Below are positions 8,756-18,129 of a stretch of 64,000 nucleotides of DNA, in pieces (position 1 is the stretch's first letter; each line of letters starts with the position of its first letter). The position numbers and the translations under genes were made by a program. The stretch lies in assembly GCF_021789175.1 (NCBI RefSeq), contig NZ_CP084560.1, forward strand, positions 1,674,001-1,738,000. Reading direction: 5' to 3'. Under the pieces are notes generated by a model. That model was not told the origin of the DNA, ran no database searches, and was given only the letters and a program-made list of their open reading frames with translations. The DNA comes from Arthrobacter sp. FW306-2-2C-D06B (lineage in GTDB: Bacteria > Actinomycetota > Actinomycetes > Actinomycetales > Micrococcaceae).

Positions 8756-8886
8756 AAAGGCTCAAACTGCGGGCAATGTCAAGTTCCGCAGAATGCCGTG
8801 TCGGGCGCTGTAGCCTAGGTGGGGAGCAGTGTTGGTGCTGGAGACAGCCGCAGGAAATGACCGTCGTGGAGAGAGTGGATAGATAC

Positions 8887-9786
8887 GTGAGCAGCGAACG
8901 GGGAACGACTACGCTGGAGGGCACGGATTTCGATCTGGAAGACGCCGTCATGGGGCCCACGGGCCGCCCGCACCGCGACTTCCCCGAGCCCACGCCACTG
9001 GCCTCCCATGGGCCGGCCCGGGTCATCGCCATGGTCAACCAGAAGGGCGGCGTGGGAAAGACCACGTCGACCATCAACCTCGCCGCTGCGCTCGCAGAAT
9101 ACGGCCGTCGCGTCCTGCTCGTCGACTTCGATCCCCAAGGAGCCCTTTCCGCGGGCCTGGGAACGAACCCGCACGAGCTTGACCTCACGGTCTACAACGT
9201 CCTGATGGACCGCAAAGTGGACATCCGCGACGCCATCCAGAAGACCGGCGTCGAAGGCATCGACCTCCTGCCGGCGAACATCGACCTCTCCGCCGCCGAG
9301 GTCCAGCTGGTCAACGAGGTAGCCCGCGAGCAAGTGCTCGACCGCGCGCTCAAGAGCGTCGAGGACGACTACGACGTCGTGCTCATCGACTGCCAGCCGT
9401 CCCTGGGCCTCCTCACGGTCAATGCCTTGACGGCCGCGCACGGCGTCATCATCCCGCTGATCTGCGAATTCTTCGCCCTCCGCGCGGTGGCACTGCTCGT
9501 CGAAACGATCGAAAAGGTCCAGGACCGGTTGAACCCGCGCCTGCAGGTGGACGGGGTGCTCGCCACGATGTACGACGCCCGCACCCTGCACAGCCGCGAA
9601 GTCATTTCCAGGCTCGTAGAGGCGTTCGGGGACAAGGTCTTCGAGACCGTCATCAAGCGTTCCATCAAGTTCGCCGACGCCACGGTTGCCGCGGAGCCCA
9701 TCACCAGCTACGCCGGAAACCACATCGGTGCCGACGCCTACCGCCGCCTGGCCAAGGAACTGATTTCGCGCGGCGGCGCACCCTAG
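8887..9786 (+). CDS. ParA/Soj-family chromosome partitioning ATPase
   Basis: A 299-aa Walker-type ATPase. The deviant Walker A KGGVGKTT is at residues 53-60, Walker A' at VLLVDFDPQG and Walker B near VVLIDCQPSL. It heads the scpA-scpB-rluB operon, which is the usual place of this ParA paralogue in actinobacteria, separate from the parAB pair at the origin. The preceding residues form an acidic, disordered leader. GTG at 8887 is preferred because VSSERG is where family members begin; an in-frame ATG at 8857 is possible but has a cramped ribosome site. No ParB is encoded nearby, so a role with the ScpAB/SMC machinery is inferred from context. Confidence 0.88.
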   Translation: MSSERGTTTLEGTDFDLEDAVMGPTGRPHRDFPEPTPLASHGPARVIAMVNQKGGVGKTTSTINLAAALAEYGRRVLLVDFDPQGALSAGLGTNPHELDLTVYNVLMDRKVDIRDAIQKTGVEGIDLLPANIDLSAAEVQLVNEVAREQVLDRALKSVEDDYDVVLIDCQPSLGLLTVNALTAAHGVIIPLICEFFALRAVALLVETIEKVQDRLNPRLQVDGVLATMYDARTLHSREVISRLVEAFGDKVFETVIKRSIKFADATVAAEPITSYAGNHIGADAYRRLAKELISRGGAP

Positions 9787-9791
9787 CCCGC

Positions 9792-10652
9792 GTGGCAGAA
9801 CCGCTCACCCCGGGAGCCCCGCCCTCGGGACGGAAGGCCGGCTTTGAGGTCCGGCTGGCGAACTTTACCGGCCCGTTCGATCTCCTGCTCGGCCTGATTT
9901 CCAAGCACAAGCTGGACATCACGGAAGTCGCGCTGGCCACTGTGACGGATGAGTTCATCAAGTACATCCGGCGCCTGCAGGAACTGGGCGAGGACTGGGC
10001 CCTGGACGAAGCCAGCGAATTCCTGGTCATCGCCGCGACGCTCCTGGACCTGAAAGCCGCAAGGCTCCTGCCGGCAGGCGAAGTCGAAGATGCCGAGGAC
10101 ATTGCGTTGCTGGAAGCCCGGGATCTTCTCTTCGCCCGGCTCCTGCAGTACAAGGCTTTTAAGCAGGTGGCCGCGATCATGTCCGGCACTTTGGAGTCGG
10201 AAGCCCGGCGCTTCCCGCGGCAAGTCGCGTTGGAAGGGCATTTCGCGGCAATGCTGCCCGAACTTATCTGGCGCCATACGCCCGAACAGTTCGCCGCGCT
10301 GGCGGCCAAGACCCTGGCTCCGAAGGACAAGACGCCCGAGGAAGTCGGGCTCGACCACCTTCACGGATCACCCGTCAGCGTCAAGGAACAAGCCGAGATC
10401 ATCGGGTACCGCCTGCAGCGCGGCCAGCCGCAATCCTTCAGGGCCCTTATTGCCGACGCCGAGTCGACGCTTGTTGTCGTAGCCCGGTTCCTGGCACTAC
10501 TCGAGTTGTTCCGCGACCGGGTGGTGGCGTTTGAGCAGCCGGGTCCGCTCGCTGAACTGACCGTCCGCTGGACAGGGCGCCCCGAAGGCTGGAGCAGCGA
10601 CAGCTTGAGCGATGAGTATGACCAGATCGACAAGGGAGAGGAACCGCTGTGA
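9792..10652 (+). CDS. scpA: Segregation and condensation protein A
   Basis: A 286-aa kleisin subunit that bridges the SMC dimer and recruits ScpB for chromosome compaction and segregation. The N-terminal block FEVRLANFTGPFDLLLGLI is the classic ScpA start, followed by KLDITEVALATVTDEF. The C-terminal winged-helix segment is less conserved. GTG start 5 bp after parA. Its stop overlaps the scpB start in GTGA, so the two subunits are coupled. Confidence 0.95.
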   Translation: MAEPLTPGAPPSGRKAGFEVRLANFTGPFDLLLGLISKHKLDITEVALATVTDEFIKYIRRLQELGEDWALDEASEFLVIAATLLDLKAARLLPAGEVEDAEDIALLEARDLLFARLLQYKAFKQVAAIMSGTLESEARRFPRQVALEGHFAAMLPELIWRHTPEQFAALAAKTLAPKDKTPEEVGLDHLHGSPVSVKEQAEIIGYRLQRGQPQSFRALIADAESTLVVVARFLALLELFRDRVVAFEQPGPLAELTVRWTGRPEGWSSDSLSDEYDQIDKGEEPL

Positions 10653-11314
10653 GCGAGCAGGAAACGGGCGGGGACGGCCTCGCCGAGCTTGAAGCCCTAC
10701 CCGGCGGCGCCCGCGCGGCCCTCGAAGCCGTGCTGATGGTGATCGACCAACCGGCCACCGCGGAAGAGCTCGCTGCCGGGCTCAACGTGACGGTCGCCGT
10801 CGTCGAGGATTTGCTGGAGGGACTGCGGCAGGAGTATGGCGGCTATACTGTTAAAGCCCCGGGCAGGAACGCTGATGACTTGCACACTGATGCAAGTGCC
10901 AGCGCTGCACCCCGGGGTTTTGAGTTGCGGAACGTTGCCGGAGGGTGGCGGATCTATTCACGCGCGGATTTTGCCGACGTCGTGGGCAGGTTCGTTCTCG
11001 AGGGCCAGACCGCGCGGCTGACGCAGGCAGCCCTCGAAACCATGGCGGTCATCGCGTACCGGCAGCCGGTTTCCAGGGCGACGGTGTCGGCCATCCGCGG
11101 CGTCAATGTCGATTCAGTCGTTCGGACCCTTGTTCAACGCGGGCTGATCGAGGACTCGGGTACCGATCCTGAATCGGGGGCGATCCTTTACCGGACCACC
11201 TCGTACTTCCTCGAGCGCATGGGCATTGGCTCGGTGGCGGAACTGCCTCAATTGTCCCCCCACCTTCCGGGGCTGGAGGGGATCGAGGAGTTCTTCGACG
11301 CCGAACGCATGTAG
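10649..11314 (+). CDS. scpB: Segregation and condensation protein B
   Basis: A 221-aa protein with two winged-helix domains. The conserved core TRAALETMAVIAYRQPVSRA appears here as LTQAALETMAVIAYRQPVSR, followed by IRGVNVDSVVRTLVQRGLI. It binds ScpA as a dimer in the SMC complex. Compared with short ScpB proteins it has a roughly 25-residue insertion in the first domain (about residues 73-90). GTG start overlapping scpA by 4 bp. Confidence 0.95.
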   Translation: MSEQETGGDGLAELEALPGGARAALEAVLMVIDQPATAEELAAGLNVTVAVVEDLLEGLRQEYGGYTVKAPGRNADDLHTDASASAAPRGFELRNVAGGWRIYSRADFADVVGRFVLEGQTARLTQAALETMAVIAYRQPVSRATVSAIRGVNVDSVVRTLVQRGLIEDSGTDPESGAILYRTTSYFLERMGIGSVAELPQLSPHLPGLEGIEEFFDAERM

Positions 11315-11476
11315 TCGCGGGAAACACCGCGGCCGCAGGCAAGGCAAAAAACTCAATATTGCAAGGATCTACAAACGCCCGGCTAGTAGCGGGCAGACGC
11401 ACAGGACAGATATTCTCTGTCCGGCTGGCTTACGTTGAGAAAGAACAAGCCGGCCACCATAACAAAAGGACGGGTC

Positions 11477-12760
11477 ATGACACAGGCGGGACGCCAGGGT
11501 TCACCACGTAATAGTTCGGGACGAAACAATTCCGGACGCAACGAGTCGCAAGACTCAGGCCGCAACAACGCCGGCCGCAGCAGTGCCGGCCGCGCAGGCG
11601 GCAGCAGTTTCGGTGCCGGCCGGGGTGGCGCAAGCCGTGCCGGTGGCGCTAGCCGTGCTGCCGGCGCCTCCGGAGGCAGCAAGCGCAGCTTCTCCCCGGG
11701 CGGGGAACGCCCCTACAAGCCCACGCGTCCGCGTGAAGAACGCCCCTTTGATCCGGACAACCCCACCTCGGCCGGGGGCTACGAGCGCCGTGAAGAGGCC
11801 GGCCGCCAAGATTCGAGGCCGGCGAAGGCACCCCGCAAGCCAGGCTCCAACAAGCCCGGCTTCGGCAAGGCTCCGGGCACGCCAGGCGCGTTGAAGCCCA
11901 AAGCCAGCAACAAGAAACAATACGCTTCCCGCGCCTTCGGCAGTGAGCGCTTCGGCCAGAACCTCGGTCCGATCCGCAAGCCCCGCGGCCGCCGCGGCGA
12001 GGTGGCCCAGTCCGAGCAGCACGACGCCGATGGCGTGCGCCTGCAGAAGGTCATGGCCCAGGCCGGCGTGGCTTCCCGCCGCGTGTGCGAGGAAATGATC
12101 GAGGAAGGCCGCGTCGAGGTCAACGGCCAGCTCACCACCGAGCTTGGCATGCGCGTCGACCCCGCGACCGCCGTGATCCACGTCGACGGCATTCGCATCC
12201 AGCTCGATGACACCATGCTCTACATGGTGTTCAACAAGCCCAAGGGTGTCGTTTCCACGATGGAAGACCCCGAGGGCCGTCCCTGCATCACCGACTTCCT
12301 CAAGTCCGCCAAGAACAAGGGCGAGCGTCTCTTCCACGTCGGCCGCCTTGACGTCGCCACCGAGGGCCTGCTGCTGTTGACCAACGACGGCGAACTCGCC
12401 AACCGCTTGACGCACCCTTCCTATGAGGTGCCCAAGACGTACCTGGTGCAGGTCCGTGGTCCGTTCCCGCAGGGCGTCGGTGCGCAGCTGAAGGCCGGCA
12501 TCGAGCTCGAAGACGGCATCGCTTCCGTCGACTCCTTCAAGCTCGTGGATTCCACTCCGGGCCACGTGCTGATCGAGGTTGTGCTGCACTCCGGCAAGAA
12601 CCGTATTGTCCGCCGCTTGTTCGAAGCCGTGGGTTTCCCCGTGCTTCGCCTCGTGCGCGTCAAGATCGGTCCCATCGGCCTGGGCGACCAGCGCCAGGGC
12701 AGCATCCGCAACCTCGGCAAGCAGGAAGTCGGACACCTCCTGGCCTCCGTAGGACTGTAA
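11477..12760 (+). CDS. 23S rRNA pseudouridine synthase (RluB/RsuA family) with long disordered N-terminus
   Basis: A 427-aa protein. Residues 1 to about 185 are low-complexity and rich in Ser, Gly, Asn and Arg with repeated SGRN/AGR units, so the region is positively charged and presumably disordered. An S4 RNA-binding domain follows (about 187-232, RLQKVMAQAGVASRR), then the pseudouridine synthase domain with the catalytic motif GRLDVATEGLLLLTNDG (essential Asp). ATG at 11477 has AAAGGA upstream. The family isomerises a uridine in helix 89 of 23S rRNA (RluB) or 16S U516 (RsuA). Operon position after scpB matches the rluB/ypuL location in other Gram-positives. The extension is far longer than in E. 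coli RluB. Confidence 0.9.
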   Translation: MTQAGRQGSPRNSSGRNNSGRNESQDSGRNNAGRSSAGRAGGSSFGAGRGGASRAGGASRAAGASGGSKRSFSPGGERPYKPTRPREERPFDPDNPTSAGGYERREEAGRQDSRPAKAPRKPGSNKPGFGKAPGTPGALKPKASNKKQYASRAFGSERFGQNLGPIRKPRGRRGEVAQSEQHDADGVRLQKVMAQAGVASRRVCEEMIEEGRVEVNGQLTTELGMRVDPATAVIHVDGIRIQLDDTMLYMVFNKPKGVVSTMEDPEGRPCITDFLKSAKNKGERLFHVGRLDVATEGLLLLTNDGELANRLTHPSYEVPKTYLVQVRGPFPQGVGAQLKAGIELEDGIASVDSFKLVDSTPGHVLIEVVLHSGKNRIVRRLFEAVGFPVLRLVRVKIGPIGLGDQRQGSIRNLGKQEVGHLLASVGL

Positions 12761-12763
12761 GGC

Positions 12764-13870
12764 ATGTCGGCATTCCACTCGCACGGCCGGGGCCATCTTG
12801 ACGGCCCGGTGGTCGTTTTCGGCACCGGCCTGCTTGGAGCCAGCATCGGTCTCGGCCTGCGCGGCCGGGGTGTCTCCGTGTTCCTCTCGGACCCGTCGCC
12901 AACCAACCAGGCCGTGGCCGTGGATATCGGTGCGGGCAGGCCTCTGTCCGAGCTCGAGAACCCACCCCAGCTGGTTGTTGTCGCGGCGCCACCGGACGTG
13001 ACGGCCGACGTCGTCGAGCGTGCCCTGGGTGAATACCCGGAGGCCGTTGTGGTGGACATAGCCAGCGTCAAGCTGGCAATCCAGGCCGAGCTCCGGGGCC
13101 GTGGAGTGGACATGTCCCGCTACGTCGGGACGCACCCGATGGCGGGACGCGAGAAATCCGGGCCCGTCGCGGCCCGCGGCGAGCTCTTCACGTCCATGCC
13201 TTGGGTCCTTTGTCCGTCCGACGAGACCACCGCCGACGCGCTTCAGACCGCGCGTTCCCTTGCCGGGGACCTGGGGGCAATGGTTTCCCAGTTCACCGCG
13301 GAGGAACACGATGAAGCCGTTGCTTTGGTATCGCATTTGCCCCAGGTGATGTCTTCGCTTCTCGCCAGCCGCTTGCAGGGGACACCGCTTCACGCGCTGT
13401 CCCTGGCCGGCAACGGGCTGCGTGACACCACGAGGATTGCTGCCAGCGATCCCACTCTTTGGGTGCAGATCCTTGGCAACAACGCGGCCAAGATGGTGGA
13501 TATCCTCCACGGTGTCCGTGAAGACCTCAACCGTTTGATCGGTACCCTGGAGGATCCCACGGCTCCCGGCGCCCGGCTGGACCTTGCCCAGCTCATCAGC
13601 GAGGGCAACGCCGGGCAGGCCAGGATCCCGGGAAAGCATGGCGGACCTCCGCAGGCATATTCATGGCTTACAGTTCTGGTAGACGACCGGCCCGGGCAGA
13701 TCGCCAGGCTGTTGACGGAGATCGGTGAGATCGGCGTCAACGTTGAAGACCTCCGCTTGGATCACTCGTCCGGGCAGAACGTTGGAATGGTGGAACTTTC
13801 CGTTATGCCCAACAAGCACGACCTCCTTGTTGAAGCCTTGACCGACCGTGGATGGCGGGTACTCCAGTAA
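12764..13870 (+). CDS. tyrA: Prephenate dehydrogenase
   Basis: A 368-aa NAD(P)-dependent enzyme for tyrosine synthesis. The Rossmann nucleotide motif GTGLLGASIGLGL is at about residues 16-28, followed by the prephenate-binding region with THPMAGREKSG. A C-terminal ACT domain (about 299-368, LTVLVDDRPGQIARLLTEIG) probably mediates feedback control by an aromatic amino acid. Start ATG 3 bp after rluB. The stop TAA overlaps the cmk start (TAATG). Confidence 0.93.
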   Translation: MSAFHSHGRGHLDGPVVVFGTGLLGASIGLGLRGRGVSVFLSDPSPTNQAVAVDIGAGRPLSELENPPQLVVVAAPPDVTADVVERALGEYPEAVVVDIASVKLAIQAELRGRGVDMSRYVGTHPMAGREKSGPVAARGELFTSMPWVLCPSDETTADALQTARSLAGDLGAMVSQFTAEEHDEAVALVSHLPQVMSSLLASRLQGTPLHALSLAGNGLRDTTRIAASDPTLWVQILGNNAAKMVDILHGVREDLNRLIGTLEDPTAPGARLDLAQLISEGNAGQARIPGKHGGPPQAYSWLTVLVDDRPGQIARLLTEIGEIGVNVEDLRLDHSSGQNVGMVELSVMPNKHDLLVEALTDRGWRVLQ

Positions 13871-14583
13871 TGAAACGTGAACTTTTCGGCCCGGAGACCG
13901 TTGTACGTCCGGGAAAGCCGCTCGTTGTCGCCATTGACGGCCCGTCCGGCTCCGGCAAGTCGAGCGTCAGCAAGGAAGTTGCCCGGCGCTTGAAGCTCGC
14001 CTATCTGGACACGGGTGCGATGTACCGTGCGTTGACCTGGTACTGCCTCAAGACCGGCATCGACCTCGCCGACGGTGCCGCCGTCGAGCAGGCCTCAAAG
14101 GATCTGCCGCTGGAACTCAGCACGAGCGCCAACGCCGAATACGTCAGCGTTGCCGGAGTGGACATCACGGAGGAAATCCGTGAGCCGAGGATCTCCTCGT
14201 CGGTCAGCGCGGTGGCAACCACGCTGGGTGCCCGCAACGAATTGATTCGTCGCCAGCGCAGGCTGATCGAACAGCACCACCGCCGCATGGTGGTGGAAGG
14301 ACGGGATATCACTACCGTCGTCGCGCCCAATGCGGAGGTCCGCATGTTGCTGACCGCCAGCGAGGAAGCCCGGCTGCGGCGCCGCGGCCTCCAGTTGGGC
14401 GGAACGCAGAGCCAAGAGCAGCTCGCTGCCCAAGTGATCCACCGTGACGCCAAGGACTCCACTGTGGTGAACTTTACCCAGGCGGCCGACGGCGTCGTGA
14501 CCTTGGATTCCTCGGACCTGGACTTCGAAGAAACGGTCGGAACGGCACTGAGCATTGTGGGCAAGGTCATCTACGGTGACTGA
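13870..14583 (+). CDS. cmk: Cytidylate kinase
   Basis: A 237-aa (d)CMP kinase, phosphorylating CMP and dCMP with ATP. The P-loop GPSGSGKSS lies at about residues 24-32, followed by LDTGAMYRALTW and, later, the VVEGRDITTVVAPNAEVR lid/base-binding stretch. I chose ATG at 13870 because it overlaps the tyrA stop (TAATG) and gives the usual length; an in-frame start 18 bp upstream is possible. Cmk next to der and plsC is common in bacteria. Confidence 0.94.
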   Translation: MKRELFGPETVVRPGKPLVVAIDGPSGSGKSSVSKEVARRLKLAYLDTGAMYRALTWYCLKTGIDLADGAAVEQASKDLPLELSTSANAEYVSVAGVDITEEIREPRISSSVSAVATTLGARNELIRRQRRLIEQHHRRMVVEGRDITTVVAPNAEVRMLLTASEEARLRRRGLQLGGTQSQEQLAAQVIHRDAKDSTVVNFTQAADGVVTLDSSDLDFEETVGTALSIVGKVIYGD

Positions 14584-15238
14584 AGCCCGGCTCCCGGCAC
14601 GCTGGACCATGATGTGGAGCCGGCCAGTTGGCTGGCTGCTGGACCATGTCCTGTACCGGACCGCGATCACGGGACGCTCCAACGTTCCCAAGTCCGGCCC
14701 GGTCATTTTCGCGGGCAACCACATCAGCTTCCTCGACGGTCCGGTGATGTTCGGCGCGGCTCCACGGCCCATGCACATCCTGGTCAAGAAGGAGATGTTC
14801 AAGGGTTTCCTGGGAAAGGTTCTTCGTGCTTCGGGGCAGATTTCCATCAACCGCGCCGGCGATCGCGCAGCGCTCCAGCTCGGAAAGCAAGTGCTCGACG
14901 CCGGCCGTTGCGTAGGGATTCTCCCTGAAGGAACGCGGGGGAGCGGCACCGCCGGCAGCATCAGCAACGGCGTCGCATGGCTCGCGTTGATGTCCGGCGC
15001 CACAGTGATTCCCGTGGCCATCCTCGGAACGCGGATCGGTAACGAACATCGCGATTCCATTCCGAGGCTGCGGCGCCGCCTGCACGTCAGTTTCGGAGCC
15101 CCCTTGAATGTGACCAGCAGAAATGGCGAGTCGGGGCGTGTTTCAATGGACAGGGCGGCTGCGGAGATCCGCGCTGCGCTGGCTGGACACATCCAGGATG
15201 CCGTCAAGACCACCGGTCAGTCCCTTCCGGGGGACTAA
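14576..15238 (+). CDS. 1-acyl-sn-glycerol-3-phosphate acyltransferase (PlsC-like)
   Basis: A 220-aa acyltransferase of phospholipid synthesis at the inner membrane face. The catalytic HX4D box is NHISFLD and the substrate-binding box is EGTRGSG. The start is taken as GTG 14576, overlapping the cmk stop by 8 bp; an ATG near residue 12 is an alternative. Fused or adjacent cmk-plsC-der order is typical of actinobacteria. It is one of two PlsC-like proteins in the window (the other is at 33570). Confidence 0.88.
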   Translation: MTEARLPARWTMMWSRPVGWLLDHVLYRTAITGRSNVPKSGPVIFAGNHISFLDGPVMFGAAPRPMHILVKKEMFKGFLGKVLRASGQISINRAGDRAALQLGKQVLDAGRCVGILPEGTRGSGTAGSISNGVAWLALMSGATVIPVAILGTRIGNEHRDSIPRLRRRLHVSFGAPLNVTSRNGESGRVSMDRAAAEIRAALAGHIQDAVKTTGQSLPGD

Positions 15239-15318
15239 ATGAACCGGCCCACAGCCAATGCAGCACCGCCAAGAAGAAGTAGCCGGGACGCCGGCAGATC
15301 ACCACTAAGGAAAGTGCA

Positions 15319-16869
15319 ATGAGCGATACGACTCACAAATCCGGCAACATCGGAGCCGGCGACGACGAATACACGCCCACCGGCACCGACCAGGTGGCTG
15401 AAAACCTCGCCGCCCTGGACGACGACGAAGCCGAACTCCGTGCAGCCTCCCTCCGGGCAGGTCTGGAAGACTATGACCTCGACGAGGACGACGCCGCCCT
15501 GCTGAGCGGGCTCTACGACGATGAAGGCGAAGACGGCCCCCTCAAGCTGGACCCGGTCCTGGCCATCATTGGCCGCCCCAACGTCGGCAAGTCCACGCTG
15601 GTGAACCGCATCCTCGGCCGCCGCGAGGCCGTCGTGGAGGACACCCCTGGCGTTACCCGTGACCGTGTCATGTACTCGGCACACTGGAACGGCCGAAACT
15701 TCACGCTCGTGGACACCGGCGGCTGGGAGCACGACGCGAGGGGCATCCACGCCCGGGTCGCCGAGCAGGCCGAAATGGCCGTGGAACTGGCTGACGCCGT
15801 GCTCTTCGTGGTGGACTCAGCCGTTGGCGCCACTGCCACGGACGAAGGTGTCATGAAGATGCTGCGCAAGTCCAAGAAGCCGGTCATCATGGTGGCCAAC
15901 AAGGTTGACGACTTTGCGCAGGAAGCCGACTCGGCAACGCTTTGGGGCCTTGGCTTCGGCGAGCCGTACCCGGTGTCCGCCCTCCATGGCCGCGGCGTTG
16001 CCGACCTCCTGGACCACGTCATGGACACCCTGCCCGAGTTCTCCACCGTGGAAGGAGTCGAACGCTCAGGCGGTCCCCGCCGCATTGCCCTCATCGGCCG
16101 CCCGAACGTCGGCAAGTCCTCCTTGCTGAACAAGCTTGCCGGCTCCGAGCGCGTCGTCGTTGATCCCCTCGCCGGGACCACCCGCGACCCCGTGGACGAA
16201 TTCATCGAACTCGGCGGCCGCACCTGGCGTTTCGTTGACACGGCAGGTATCCGCCGCCGCCAGCACATGGCCCAGGGCGCGGACTTCTACGCGTCCCTGC
16301 GTACGCAGGCCGCGCTCGAAAAGGCGGAGGTCGCCGTCGTGCTCCTGGCCGTTGACGAGGTGCTCAGCGAGCAGGACGTCCGCATCCTGCAGCTCGCCAT
16401 CGAGTCGGGCCGCGCGCTGGTCCTCGCCTTCAACAAGTGGGACCTGCTCGACGACGAACGTCGCCGCTACCTTGAGCGTGAAATCGAGCAGGACCTCGCA
16501 CACGTTGAATGGGCTCCGCGCGTCAACATCTCCGCCAAGACCGGCTGGCACAAGGACCGCCTGGTGCCCGCGCTGGACCTCGCTTTGGAAAGCTGGGACA
16601 AGCGTATCCCCACGGGACGCCTCAACGCGTTCCTGGGCGAGCTCGTGGCTGCCCACCCGCACCCGGTCCGCGGCGGCAAGCAGCCCCGCATCCTGTTCGG
16701 CACCCAGGCATCCAGCCGTCCGCCGAAGTTCGTGCTCTTCACCACGGGCTTCCTGGACCCCGGATACCGCCGGTTCATCACTCGCCGGCTGCGCGAGACC
16801 TTCGGCTTCGACGGCACGCCGATCGAGGTCAACATGCGCGTCCGTGAAAAGCGCGGCAAGAAGCGCTAA
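15319..16869 (+). CDS. der: Ribosome biogenesis GTPase Der (EngA)
   Basis: A 516-aa protein with tandem GTPase domains needed for 50S subunit maturation. GRPNVGKS occurs twice, near residues 85 and 260, each with DTPGVTRD or DPLAGTTRD switch I and DTGG/DTAG motifs. A KH-like domain closes the protein. The first ~70 residues are an acidic Asp/Glu-rich leader, longer than in E. coli Der, as seen in many actinobacteria. ATG at 15319 has AAGGAAAG upstream. It is the last gene of the parA-scp operon. Confidence 0.96.
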   Translation: MSDTTHKSGNIGAGDDEYTPTGTDQVAENLAALDDDEAELRAASLRAGLEDYDLDEDDAALLSGLYDDEGEDGPLKLDPVLAIIGRPNVGKSTLVNRILGRREAVVEDTPGVTRDRVMYSAHWNGRNFTLVDTGGWEHDARGIHARVAEQAEMAVELADAVLFVVDSAVGATATDEGVMKMLRKSKKPVIMVANKVDDFAQEADSATLWGLGFGEPYPVSALHGRGVADLLDHVMDTLPEFSTVEGVERSGGPRRIALIGRPNVGKSSLLNKLAGSERVVVDPLAGTTRDPVDEFIELGGRTWRFVDTAGIRRRQHMAQGADFYASLRTQAALEKAEVAVVLLAVDEVLSEQDVRILQLAIESGRALVLAFNKWDLLDDERRRYLEREIEQDLAHVEWAPRVNISAKTGWHKDRLVPALDLALESWDKRIPTGRLNAFLGELVAAHPHPVRGGKQPRILFGTQASSRPPKFVLFTTGFLDPGYRRFITRRLRETFGFDGTPIEVNMRVREKRGKKR

Positions 16870-16888
16870 TTGAGACGCGCATCACAGG

Positions 16889-16908
16889 TGACACCCGCCA
16901 AGGTGTCA
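16889..16908 (+). terminator. Small hairpin after der, possible weak terminator
   Basis: TGACACC (16889-16895) pairs with GGTGTCA (16902-16908) around a 6-nt loop, 20 bp after the der stop. No T tract follows, so termination is uncertain. Confidence 0.4.
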
Positions 16909-16996
16909 TTGGGAACCTCGAACATCGTGTAAGCTTTTTGAGGTGGTTCGGCCGGACTGCTTAGGTGAAAACCTAGGCGGAGAACGGCAGGACTGA

Positions 16997-17070
<74 letters not shown>

Positions 17071-17087
17071 CCGCAAAGTATGGATAG

Positions 17088-17123
17088 CAAAGTCCCGGGA
17101 ACGTAAACGTTCCCGGGACTTTG
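17088..17123 (+). terminator. Terminator after tRNA-Pro
   Basis: A 17-bp perfect inverted repeat (17088-17104 with 17107-17123, CAAAGTCCCGGGAACGT and complement) begins 18 bp after the tRNA. The palindrome core continues through the centre, so the working loop will open by a few pairs. It ends CTTTG with weak T content. Confidence 0.8.
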
Positions 17124-17773
17124 CGTTTAAGTGTTGGTGTGACCTCGAGTGAGCGTTCGATTCTGCTCAATCATTCGAATGGACAAATTCCGGTTCAGTG
17201 GAATCTCGGGGCTCGCAACTTCGGCGAACAGGATGATCCAGCAAAATCCGACGTCGTCTCCGCGACTCTCTCTCTTGAGTCTTGCAACCTTGGAGTGGGA
17301 CCGGAAGCCTCATCTTAGCCGCGCCCTGTCATGCGCCGGATACCTACGAAAAGGATCAGCGTCAGGTAGATCCAGATAGAAGAGAAGACGCTCAGCCCGG
17401 TCTGTTGGCTTGCCGTCAAATGCAAGGGTTCGGCGAGAATTGTCGACATTGCACGCGCCGCCAGCCCAGGTATGGCGCAGACTGTCATCAGGGCGAAGAG
17501 CCTGGGCGAGCGAAGATAGATGCCGACGACCAGCCATCCCAGGGCGAGGCCCCCTATAGGCAACTGCACGGTTCATGCACCAACTTTCGATTTCTTGGGC
17601 ATGGGCAATCTATGGCCGACATGTGCCGTCTCAGTGGTCAAATCCAAGAATTAAGTGGTCGACAGTACCGATCTACGTGTTCAATTCCGCGAGATCTCGG
17701 GGTTCCTGCCGGGCGTCTCCGTGTGCCCGGGCCCCCGTCTCCGTGTTGGACCGCCCCCAACTATCATTGGACG
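17124..17773. other. 650-bp stretch without a convincing gene
   Basis: Between the tRNA-Pro terminator and phnA. Open frames here are short and mostly not protein-like. The exception is a small minus-strand frame for a hydrophobic peptide (17315-17569), listed separately. Composition is less GC-rich and less codon-biased to the eye than the flanks, which suits a decayed or acquired segment. I found no duplicate of the tRNA 3' end that would mark an integration site. Confidence 0.5.
17315..17569 (-). CDS. Hypothetical small membrane protein, possibly a remnant
   Basis: An 84-aa frame with GTG start. The peptide has two or three hydrophobic stretches (about residues 5-20, 24-40 and 58-76: [13 protein letters not shown]) and ends in a basic tail. 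I do not recognise a family. No clear ribosome site precedes the GTG, and a stop codon lies two codons upstream in frame, so it may be the tail of a degraded membrane protein. It stands alone in a gene-poor region. Confidence 0.35.
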   Translation of the reverse strand: MQLPIGGLALGWLVVGIYLRSPRLFALMTVCAIPGLAARAMSTILAEPLHLTASQQTGLSVFSSIWIYLTLILFVGIRRMTGRG

Positions 17774-18124
17774 GTGAGCGAAACACTTCCCCCTTGCCCC
17801 GAATGCGCCAGCGAATACACCTACGAAATGGGTGCCTTGCTGGTCTGCCCCGAGTGCGCCCACGAATGGTCGCCGGCCATGTCTGATGAGGCAGAAGACG
17901 AGTCGACGGACATCAAGGACGCTGTGGGCAATGTGCTCGCAGACGGGGACACGGTCACCGTGATCAAGGACCTCAAGGTCAAGGGAAGCGCCACGGCCAT
18001 CAAGGTCGGAACCAAGGTCCGCAACATCCGCCTCGTGAATGGCGTGGGGGATCACGATATAGACTGCAAGGTGGACGGCTTCGGACCCATGCAGCTCAAG
18101 TCAAGCGTGGTCAAGAAGGTCTAA
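17774..18124 (+). CDS. yjdM: PhnA/YjdM zinc-ribbon protein
   Basis: A 116-aa protein almost co-linear with E. coli YjdM (formerly PhnA). An N-terminal zinc ribbon has Cys8, Cys11, Cys25 and Cys28 (CPEC...CPEC). A C-terminal PhnA domain carries [28 protein letters not shown] and [12 protein letters not shown] at 17774 gives the family start; longer in-frame extensions do not look coding. Despite its old name it is not part of a phosphonate operon here and its biochemical role is unknown. Confidence 0.9.
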   Translation: MSETLPPCPECASEYTYEMGALLVCPECAHEWSPAMSDEAEDESTDIKDAVGNVLADGDTVTVIKDLKVKGSATAIKVGTKVRNIRLVNGVGDHDIDCKVDGFGPMQLKSSVVKKV

Positions 18125-18129
18125 AGCCT

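Noticed and set aside
8776..8886. Longer N-terminus for the ParA protein starting at 8776 or 8857
   Set aside because: The extra residues are Cys/Trp/Arg-rich and unlike ParA leaders; the region also looks like promoter DNA, and the GTG at 8887 gives the family-like start.
11555..13639. A 694-codon minus-strand frame opposite the pseudouridine synthase and tyrA
   Set aside because: Antisense to two conserved genes and without recognisable domains or ribosome site.
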